64,000 nt of DNA from Hydractinia symbiolongicarpus (Eukaryota > Cnidaria > Hydrozoa > Anthoathecata > Hydractiniidae). Below, piece by piece: positions 49,253 through 58,508 of this stretch (position 1 is its first letter; every line of letters begins with the position of its first letter). Location: NCBI RefSeq assembly GCF_029227915.1, contig NC_079886.1:6078001-6142000 (forward strand), written 5' to 3'. The translations under genes and the position numbers were made by a program. The notes beneath the pieces are model-generated. The model did no database searches. It saw only the letters and a program-made list of their open reading frames with translations, and was not told where the DNA came from.

Positions 49253-52200
49253 AAGAAGAAGAAGAAGAAGAAGAAGAAGAAGAAGAAGAAGAAGAAGAAG
49301 AAGAAGAAGAAGAAGAAGAAGAAGAAGAAGAAGAAGAAGAAGAAGAAGAAGAAGAAGAAGAAGAAGAAGAAGAAGAAGAAGAAGAAGAAGAAAAAAAAGA
49401 AGAAGAAAAAGAAGAAGAAAAAGAAAAAGAAAAAGAAAAAGAAAAAGAAGAAGAAGAAGAAGAAGAAGAAGAAGAAGAAGAAGAAGAAGAAGAAGAAGAA
49501 GAAGAAGAAGAAGAAGAAGAAGAAGAAGAAGAAAAAAAAGAAGAAGAAAAAGAAGAAGAAAAAGAAGAAGAAAAAGAAGAAGAAAAAGAAAAAGAAAAAG
49601 AAAAAGAAAAAGAAGAAGAAAAAGAAGAAGAAGAAGAAGAAGAAGAAGAAGAAGAAGAAGAAGAAGAAGAAGAAGAAAATATAAAGAAAACTCGTGTTGT
49701 TGTCAACAGGTTTAATTGTGTGGTTTTAATGTATTCCTTGGTATGTCAAAAACATCACAACATCGATACACCTAATGTGCTGTATACTGATGCTTTGCTT
49801 ATTAAAACGGCTATTAGGTCTGATCCTTTTCATAAGGAAGGGCGCTGTTATAAGATGTTAATGGTTGTAATTTGTAATACTTATTCCATCTTTTCAGGGT
49901 ACATTTATTATTGGGCGTCATTAGGGGCGTAAATAGTGGGCGCATGCTGAAATTTGTTTAGTCGTTAGTAAAATGTTCGGACACATAATTATTTATGGGG
50001 CAAGTTTCTTGTTCTCAGTGAACTTTCCCTCACTTGTGCTTAAGGTAAGAAACTCCGCTTATTTATTACCCCAAAGAGGTATTACGATTAGCACACCATT
50101 TTCTGTGTCCATAGAAAGTTCTCTTAAACGTTTTTTTTAAGCGCTGCTGAGTTAAATTGTGCCCATATGTTTGATTATATTACCTTAGACGACCATGCCT
50201 ATGACAAACTTTCTACTGATAACGAAATAAAAGACCTCACAAATCCCTCCCCCATGAAAACAGTCCAATATAATTTCGCTTCGAAAAGGCTGGCTAAAAC
50301 GTATGTATTACAATCTCTCCGATTAAATGTCTTAAATTCTCCTTTGAAATTCCGTTAAGTGGGACGATTATTTTTGTTCCCATTGCGCTTGCCACCTATG
50401 CTAATTTTAAATCTTTTTATATAAAATATTCATTGTTTTATTTCATTAAAATATTCAGCAGGTTAAGAAGAAACAGAGAAATTTCTTAGGGGTTGTCTGA
50501 CGTGTTAATATATTTCTGAATGCTGTTGTTATTGTTTCGTTGTTTTTTGTTTGCTTGTTTTTGTTCTGTTTATTTGTTTTGTGTGTGCACGTTTTAAAGT
50601 GGTCAGTAAAAAACTGTAGCGTCTCTTTAAAAAACTTCTTTTTTCAGAATCAAAAACCAAACATACATAATGTTATAAAATAGACGAACTACACGAGATG
50701 ATGATGTATGTGCAACTTTTAGCAACAGTAGCAACCCAAAAAAATGTTTAAAAAGAATATAAAAGGACAATGTATGAAGATATGAAACAGCTTACAATTT
50801 CAAGCAATGAAATCTATTCGTTTTTAGCCAAGGTGGCAATTGATAAAGTTGGAAGCTAATGTTTGATCACGTCTTTGGTAAAGAACGAATTTAAAAAACT
50901 ACTTTTTTACGACTTCCTTCTTGCTTCCTTTCATTTTTCTTCACATTTCCATGCATGTCTGGATTATTTTTTTTAGGTTGGTGAATCCCATAAAAGACAC
51001 TCTAAATGTTTTATACTACTCTGATTGTCATGTTTTAAAAAATCCATTCAGACATGTCCTATATAATCTTTTCCGACAGTAAACAGAAGCATTATGTTGC
51101 CATATAAATACTATTATTATATTCCATAGGTTTTTAATTAAAAAGAAAAGTGAAATAAGTAAAACGCAGTAACATGTTGAAAATACTGCAATGTGATAAC
51201 ATGGACAAAAACAATCAACATCAAAATCAACAATTTCTTCCTGATATTCGCGATGAAAAGATAACAGCACGTTGTTACAGCAACGAAACATGGTTAGACA
51301 GCAAACCTAAAGAGATCATAAAGGACCCTAATGGGAAACACATAAACTTTGTTGGAAAGTTGCCAGATATTATTCAAAAACCTAAAACGACGTGTAATTC
51401 AACATGTATTGAGACATCAGCTTTAGAATTATCTGAAATAGATCTACTCGGTGAATCTTCGACAGATTTGCACGAAGCTAATGGTGCTTACAAAACAGGA
51501 GAGACTCGAAAAGACTGTATCACAATGCTGAAAGAGGAAAAGGTACATGGCCTTATATCAAATAATCATAGTTCAGATTCGACGTCAAAAGTTAGGAGAG
51601 AAGACATGTTAGATAAACAACATCAAAACAGCGATGATAAAACTCAAAGAAAAATACGAAGGGCGATAAGTGAGACGAAGAGTCCATCAGAACATGTTCG
51701 GATGACAAAGCAACTGCTAGAAGCAAACAGACGAAGTGTCTTGAACGATACTGTGCATTACGAAGATGAAGAATTCCACTTGAATGTTATACAAAGCAAT
51801 TTATCCAAAATACACGAAGACGTTGTTTCTGCATCTCATAAGAGAAACAAAAAAACTGCGCTAAGGCGCTGTAATACTGCAGAATTTTACGATTTCAGCG
51901 ATCAACCAAAGGAGATAGATAAAGGCACATACAGTGATGAGGAAAATGAACAAAACTATTTCTTAGAAGAAACTAAACCCGCAAACCGTCGCCGAAGATT
52001 CAAAAGAACGGTTTCGTTGGGTTTCTCCAAGTTTCGACAAAAAAAATCACATCAAAAGTTTCAAAACGAATATTCACCTCACGAGGTTAGTGCCACAGGA
52101 CACGAAACATCGCGTCGTAAAGGTACAGAATGTGATGACGAACCTGTTAAAACAGCCATGGAAGGAAGCAACGTAGGTGATTTGCTATGTGGCGAAAGAA

Positions 52201-52382
52201 AGCGACCACTTGTTAGGACAATGTCAGAGCCGATTCCATATGGCAGCGATGAAGACGAGAATCTTGACGAATTATATTTGCCAAGAAGAATGGCAATATG
52301 TCCTGACTTACCTGTGCCAGCTATGAAACAATTGAAGACGTATTTAATTCTTACAAGGCTGAGACAATATTGTTTTGTGTGA
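47340..52382 (+). CDS. Unrecognised phosphosite-rich protein, at least three exons (5' end not found)
   Basis: Exons 47340-47566, 50142-50300 and 51170-52382 join twice in phase 2 and give 532 residues before TGA. Sites: TTGTGTAG|GTGAGC, GCTTG|GTAAGT, CGTTTTTTTTAAG|CGCTG, AAAAC|GTATGT, AACGCAG|TAAC (the last acceptor is weak). The first 76 residues look globular and helical (LQRIEQLLLIVTIDNAQ, NRNVIYWLRTTFSN). The rest is polar and probably disordered. It carries several basophilic-kinase sites: RRAISE (near 51660), RRCNTAEF (near 51867), KRTVSLGF (near 52004) and RTMSEP (near 52215); the last fits a 14-3-3 mode-1-like pattern, followed by an acidic YGSDEDENLDE. There is no signal peptide or membrane segment in the visible part, so it is probably cytoplasmic. 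If the weak third join is wrong, 51174-52382 is a gene of its own (402 residues). No family recognised. Confidence 0.6.
47662..47785. repeat. Direct duplication of about 45-50 bp in the intron
   Basis: TTCATACATCTCAAATTCAC, continuing CTAGCCACACA and TCTTC...TTAGCGTCGCA, occurs at about 47662 and again at about 47742. The second copy runs into the inverted repeat at 47787. Confidence 0.7.
47787..47848. repeat. Perfect 30-bp inverted repeat with 2-bp spacer
   Basis: The arm 47787-47816 (starting AACGAGTTTGAATAAAAC) is followed by GG and its exact reverse complement at 47819-47848, which runs on into CCCAGGG of a MITE end. It lies in the first visible intron of the gene at 47340-52382. Confidence 0.88.
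47988..48095 (-). mobile_element. tRNA-derived SINE fragment, copy 2
   Basis: Matches the head half of the copies at 44775 and 60345: GCAGAAAGGATAGATTCG, TTTTATAGTCTCTGGCAT, GGTTTTAAACCTGAGACC, CGCACTGGAAGCGAACG (plus-strand words). The far A-box part and the tail are decayed. Confidence 0.6.
49222..49678 (+). repeat. GAA trinucleotide tract, about 455 bp
   Basis: Nearly pure AAG/GAA triplets, roughly 150 repeats, with interruptions of AAA (AAAAAAGAAG and AAAAAG blocks near 49390-49450 and 49532-49625). The plus strand is all purine. It lies in the intron between 47566 and 50142 in the sense orientation of that gene. The apparent poly-Arg and poly-Ser frames across it are artefacts. Confidence 0.97.
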
Positions 52383-52835
52383 AAATTGGTTTAATAGGAA
52401 AAGTTGTACGAATAGTTGGAAAAATCACATATTGCTTAAAATAATGGTTGAATTGGGGTGTATTAGTTCTTTGCACGAAAAGTTCAATTGCGTAAGATTC
52501 AAGGCGGGTGGATTGATTTTAAATTTGGGTGCATTATTGGTTAATTTCTGTTTTTAAATGAAAAGCGCGTCATGAATATAGGAAGGTGAACCATAAACAC
52601 AATCTTGATACTTTAAACTGCTTAAATCACTACATGGAACTGGCAGAGCTGTTGATAGAAGATGTGAAGGAAATGCTAATTCCGTTGCCGAATTATCTTG
52701 GCTACGAAAAAAGGTTGCACAGATGAAACTTAAATGACATATTTTCCCATTTAAAATATTTTGTAGAAATTGGGTATAAACCTTCGCGTAATTTATGTTC
52801 TTTTAACTCGTACTAATGTTGCACCATGGAAGTTA

Positions 52836-52841
52836 AATAAA
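52836..52841 (+). terminator. Candidate polyadenylation signal
   Basis: AATAAA about 455 bp downstream of the stop of the 47340-52382 gene, and the first clear match there. Confidence 0.4.
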
Positions 52842-52884
52842 ATAGCTTTTAACGATGTTCGTAAACGTTATTAATGGAGAAGTT

Positions 52885-53157
52885 CCGTGAAACAGTCCGG
52901 TGTAACAGCCTGGAGAAACAACCCGGTAAAATAGTGCATCGAAGCAGCCCAGTGAAACAGTCTGATGAAACAGCGGGTAAAATAGTTATCAAAAACTTGA
53001 CGATATAGTTCGGTGATACATACCAATGAAACAGCCCGGTGAAATAGTCAGGTGAAACAGCCCGGTGAAATAGTCAGGTGAAACAGCCCGGTGAAATAGT
53101 CAGGTGAAACAGCCCGGTGAAATAGTCAGGTGAAATAGCCCAGTGACACAGCCTAAT
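52885..53157 (+). repeat. 13-bp minisatellite
   Basis: The basic unit is GAAACAGCCCGGT, alternating with GAAATAGTCAGGT to make a 26-bp higher-order unit that is regular between about 53027 and 53140 and more decayed on the left. Not a multiple of 3, so not coding. Confidence 0.85.
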
Positions 53158-53639
53158 TTTGTTTATCAATCGTGTTGATAATAACGAACAGTGAGTAAGT
53201 TATGACAAAGTATACATTGTCAAATTTTTATGTTTCTTTAACCGACATTTCTTATTAGTATTATATTGATACATTATCTTATTTAATACGGAAGTGGTTT
53301 GCTGTAGCTTGTTTATCCTGCGGTAAAAGCGTATACAGTAGGTGACGAAATTATGGCCAGCAAATATTTTGGACCAAATTAAACGTTTTAAAAAGTCGAG
53401 TTCTTAGAGACACCAGAGACGAATTTTGAACCTCGCATGAATAAATGTTTGCAGATTTGTGCATTTTTCTTTTCTTTTTTTTGTGTTTTTTGCGCAAAAA
53501 CTAATATCATCTTTATGGTTACGAGGACATAATATATAAAGTGTGTCGAAACTTGCACTGACTTTTATTTGTTTTTATCATCAGCTTTCTGGTAAAAAGT
53601 AATAACAAATAATTAAAAATGACTCAAATTTTTTGTCAG

Positions 53640-53830
53640 CCGTAAGCGTCGAGTCTTAAGTGACGAGATTTTGAAAAGGTCCTAAGTGACAAGATTTTAA
53701 GAAGACTTTAAATGACGAGATTTTGAGAAGGTGATAAGTGACGAGATTTTGAAATCTTAAGTAACGAGATTTTGAGAAGGCGCTAAGTGACAAGATTTTG
53801 AGATCTTAAGTGACGGACGAGATTTTGAGA
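53640..53830 (+). repeat. Minisatellite of about 25 bp
   Basis: The phrase TAAGTGACGAGATTTTGAGA, with AGGTCC or ATCT spacers, occurs about seven times with substitutions and length changes (units about 18-27 bp). Confidence 0.8.
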
Positions 53831-55222
53831 AGGACTGAAAGAATTAGGACCGACAAGGAGCCGAAAAAAATTGGCTAAAAAAATTAGGCTCATAAAGTAT
53901 GCACAGACAGAAAATGATATGCGTGCGAAGTACGATAAACAGACAACAACAAATTTCGACTTAATGATGATCAAATGTAATTATTTATATATTTATAACT
54001 TCTACAGCTGGCGGTGGATTTCAATATTGGTTAACACGTGTGTATAATACCAATCGATGACTATAAAAAATATCTCAAAATTTTAGTTTTCCTTCATTTC
54101 TATGGGTGGTTTTTTATGGCTCATAAATATTTATTTAAACAATTCTTTTCTGTAAACACATAAATATCTGACGTAATTAGGTCTTGCCTTTGTTCAGGTT
54201 AATATCATTTCATGACTTTTTCTAAATGTCCCTTTTTAAAATTGAGTTCTGTACAAATTAGTTCCTAAGAGAGGCCAAGCGTTTATCTGGATTTCACAAG
54301 TGAAATAAGATTTCTCTCAAACGATACAAAAATTTGAATTCAAAGAAAACCCTTTTGATACCTTCCTATTTTAGATAAGTTGCACAATATTGTAAATTAA
54401 CATCTGGCGATGCTGATATTGTATCTTACGACTATCTTATTAGTGGAAAAAATCAGCTAAAAGAAGTCGGTAACAATTTCTTAGTCGGCGAAAATATTAA
54501 TCTTTCAAATTTTTAACCGATTATTGGAAACAATATTTTTTTCCAAGCAAGTACTGTTAGAAATCGAAACAGATAATGCATGCAAGAGGAATTCCCAATT
54601 TCTCCTTTTTTATGTAACATCTTCAATTAAAAATTAAAATAAAAATCTTTAACACCCCTTAAAAGCTAAAACTAATATAAATATAAAATAGTTACAAATT
54701 AAAAATTTGCTCGCTTTTTACCGACTTGCTTCCCAAGAAAATTCCACCGGCAAAAGCAGAGTAATCCTGCAATCGAAACGTTATGATTACACAAAGCACA
54801 AAGTGAGTGCTTTATAATACGACATAAAAAAATTATCGCCAGTATACGGATTTCTTTAAACTCGTGTTTTTTTGCACAACAGGGGACATGCTCATAACCA
54901 GGTGTATTTTTGCTGGTTTCTCTTTATCACGCATTCGTAACAGTACCATCATAAAAACGATGTCTTTGGTCAGAAAAAGGATTATAACAAACTTTATTAA
55001 AAATCTAACAAAGTCTAAGGTCGAGGTTGGGATTTGCGTCTATTTATGACGTCAAATGTGGATGACGTTAGTCTCCGCTGTTAAATATGAGTGACACAAA
55101 ATCGTAACTTCAGTCTACACATATCTTGCATCAATGCTAGACACATTTTATATTGGTAAGCAGCTAATAATAGGGAGCATAAGAGTTCGTTTAGTGTTAA
55201 TAAAGCAAGGATTGAAAGCTGA
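53831..55222. other. Intergenic
   Basis: AT-rich, no gene supported. An acceptor-like TTGCACAACAG at about 54880 precedes a short basic frame (54882-55049) that I do not trust. Confidence 0.35.
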
Positions 55223-55581
55223 ATGAGAAGATGTTTCTTACTGGAACAAGAAGTAAAGGAGTCGAAGCAACGTATTCACAATTTAGAATTAGATGGCGCT
55301 GCTGACAAAGATCTCTCACAAACCTAAAGTTTAGAGAGGATGAAAAGTAAGAACTAAAAACGAAGGTGATGGATTTGGAGATGGACCTCGCTGTGGCTAA
55401 AGACAGATTTCAGCTACGTGAAATGTTTACAAAAGTTTGGATCAACCAGCGCAAAGAATGCGAGCAACAGCGCAGAGAGTTTCTTGAAAAATGGCAGAGA
55501 GCTGAGAAAGAAAAAGGCTTGCTCTTTGTTCAACTTGACAGGGTGAAAGGATTGAGCACCAAGGTGGAGAGCGAAGGGTAG
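55223..55581 (+). pseudogene. Broken coiled-coil reading frame
   Basis: An ATG at 55223 opens a helical frame (RRCFLLEQEVKESKQRIHNL) that stops at TAA 55325. One frame over, a coiled coil continues (NLKFREDEK, stop at 55348, ELKTKVMDLEMDLAVAKDRF, then ECEQQRREFLEKWQRAEKEK) to about 55577, where GAAGG|GTAGGT could be a donor. Heptad character runs across the break, so a single-base indel plus one in-frame stop best explain it. A possible following exon begins after TTTGCAG at 56097 and is open to TAA at 56297. No family recognised. A real gene with an unseen small intron is the alternative. Confidence 0.38.
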
Positions 55582-55671
55582 GTTATACCGAATCTCGTAC
55601 TTGGTACTTCTGAAGGACATTAAGATGATCGTTTTGTTACGAAACCTTGTTACTTTAGAGATTTTCAACAT

Positions 55672-55742
55672 CGTCCCCAGGACTTGTTAGGCTTTTTATA
55701 TTTGGGCGGAAAAATATAAAAAGCCCAACAAGTTCTGGGATA
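55672..55742. mobile_element. Foldback MITE, CCAGGACTTG family
   Basis: CCCAGGACTTGTTAGGCTTT at the left and AAAGCCCAACAAGTTCTGGG at the right are inverted arms of about 27 bp, continuing through TTATATTT / AAATATAA around GGGCGGA. The outer ends ATCGTCCCCAGG relate it to the CAACCTCG family. Confidence 0.75.
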
Positions 55743-56891
55743 AGACTTGTTGTTTGAATCGAATTTATAACTCGGAATCTCGGAGTACTTTCATGATTAT
55801 TTTGGGTCCAATAAATTTTTTTTCATGGTTTTAGAGTTAATCTACAATTCCGTAAAAAATCTTTAGATCACTGTTTACTCTTGTTGCCGGTCAGAGTAAG
55901 TTTTTAGCAGTATTGGAAGTAGAGTGTCTATCTTGATCCCAACTTTGTCCCCAAAACCCAAAATAACATTTAACAAAAAAATAAGAAATATTGTTTCACA
56001 AGACAGCTTTTGAACTAATGCATTATATGAAGAAGTGAGAATGTTTTAATACGAAAGTATCGTAAAAGCTAACTGTTTTTTGTACTGTGTTTGCAGAACC
56101 AAAAGAAAAATCCACTTGTATATTCGAATGAAGCCGACAACAATGTAAACAAAACACAGATCAACTTTTGCCAACATCACCAAAGGCTACTAGCCAAAAT
56201 CCGCCAGCAATTTATACAGTTAAAAAATAGATCAAATACGATATTTCCAACAACACCGCATTACCTTTGCTTAATCGTGGAAACATTGCGCCATTAACAA
56301 CACACTCTACCGTGCATCAACACGCGAGTTATCCTGACGGGCTCTAGTTCCATACACACAAGCCTTGCTGCATTCACTCAGTTAGAGAATATCTTCTTTA
56401 TGTTATATGATTTCCACTTAACACAAAGATAATTTCTCCCAACAAGTAGATCGCTTGCTTGTGAAAAATCCCAATCATAGAAGGTTTACCATCATCCAGA
56501 CATAATGTGGCAAGCTAGTTAAATACAGTGGAGTCTTCGTGAAGCGAACAACCTATAAAGACACCTCCACAAGACGAACAGTTTTATTTGTATTCCGAAC
56601 GAATTCTTTAGAAACTCTCCCAGCGCAACCTGAATTTCCAGAGTAAACACCCGGTTAGGGCAAATTTCAGATCGAACGCTTTCAAAGAAGGTACACAAAA
56701 AATCATGCAAGTATTTGCTTTAGGAGGGTTTTACTGCACATCAACAAATTGAAGTTCATCTGCACACATCATTTTTTCGTACACGAATAGAAAACATGCG
56801 AATGAGGATGATAATTTGTTGAAAAATAATTTCAAAAGAAATATAAACAAAAACATCAAATACAGGAGCGTTTGGTGAAGAGTGTAATAAC

Positions 56892-57150
56892 ATCGTCACT
56901 ACATAAGACGTCACTATATAAGACGTCACTACATAAGACGTCACTATATAAGACGTCACTACATAAGACGTCACCATATAAGACGTCACTACATAAGACG
57001 CTACTATATAAGACGTCACTAATAAGACGTCACTATATAAGACGTCACTACATAAGACGTCACTACATAAGACGTCACCATATAAGACGTCACTACATAA
57101 GACGCTACTATATAAGACGTCACTAATAAGACGTCACTACATAAGATGTC
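56892..57150. repeat. 15-bp satellite with a GACGTC core, in the 3' UTR of the 57170-63537 gene
   Basis: About seventeen copies of a 15-bp unit, AGACGTCACTAYATA, arranged largely as 30-bp doublets (ACTACATA alternating with ACTATATA). The period is a multiple of 3, so both strands show long repeat-coded frames that are not genes. It begins about 20 bp past the stop codon of the minus-strand gene. Confidence 0.95.
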
Positions 57151-57169
57151 ATCAGCTTTGCATTAGTTT

Positions 57170-58366
57170 CTACTGCTGCTCTTGTTGACATGAATTCATA
57201 TAAGATTTTAACTGATCAATTCTCGCTTCTGTTTTCGCGATTTTTTCGTTAAAATTTTCTGGTGACGTATCTCCGTCGTTATACAAATCCAAGATTGCCT
57301 ATAAGATGAAAAAAAAAAATTGTTGAAATTGAATTCCACATCTACACCGACATTAGCTACATCTTTTTTTATAATAATTCGGTCTCATGTTTCTTAGTTT
57401 ACAGGGGATTTTAAGAAAACTTACAGAGTCAGATGCCAGTTTTGTACCTTTAAAATCCTTTTCAGCAAGAGGCCTGTCATTATTTTGTTAGTAAGCAGCT
57501 ATAAGTACCTATAAACTCAGCCTCCAGTGCAGAAACACTGTTAAAGAAAAAAAGACACGTGCAATTAGACATTTAAATTTGTAGGCGTCTGCTTCATTTG
57601 GAGCTGGTTACTTTTATTAATTTTAGCAGTCGAGTTTTTGCGATATCTTTGACTCGTTCCAGTAATGGCAGAAAAATATTTTAAATTTGTCGATCGGGTT
57701 CAGGATTTTTGGGCAATCGAGTTACGAGTTAACTAAAATTTCGAGGCGTGTGGAGGAACACCAGCACGAAAATCGTTCGCTGTAGCAAAATCGAATGAAA
57801 ATGAAGCCTAAACAAGTCTTAGTGGTAAAATATTTTAATATCTGTATCTGCTAAAAATATATATAACAAACAAAACAAAAGACTCGCTTACCTTTTTAAT
57901 TTCACCAAGGTAAACACCACCTTTAATAGCAGGGAAGTTAGGTAAGTGAGACCTTTTATAAGCATCAATCCCATTCGAATGTAGACTGCTAACGTATTCT
58001 TCAATCGACGCTTCTTTCTGTTTCTTTAAAATATAATCCATTTGATTCTTAAAAGCTGTCAAACCTTTTTTCTGACCTTCTATGTAAATCGCCTCGGATT
58101 TGGTGTTCCAGTCTTGCAAGCCTGTAATAAAGACGAAGAAATAAGAATGTTTGTACTGTCGGAGTTATTTTTTAAAACAGTCATATTATCGTAAACAAAT
58201 CCCACTGACGCTTAAGCTTCGTTACGAAAATTTACGACATTACGGGCTGGCGTAAAAAAACGTACATCAGGGTGTTGGATTTTCAAAAAGAATTTTTTGA
58301 GAGGCGTAACTGTAAAAAAACAATTTAGAGTTTGTTAATAAAAAAAGGAATATGCACATCAATTTT

Positions 58367-58417
<51 letters not shown>

Positions 58418-58419
58418 AA

Positions 58420-58508
<89 letters not shown>

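Noticed and set aside
49125-49715. Long poly-Ser and poly-Arg/Lys reading frames
   Set aside because: Produced entirely by the GAA triplet tract on both strands.
56756-57126. Frames with VVTSY and KTSLH repeats
   Set aside because: Artefacts of the 15-bp satellite, whose period is a multiple of three.
57500-57545. Small exon reading VSALEAEFI in the 57170-63537 gene
   Set aside because: Its entry and exit phases do not fit the neighbouring exons; the 33-bp exon at 57425-57457 fits without it.
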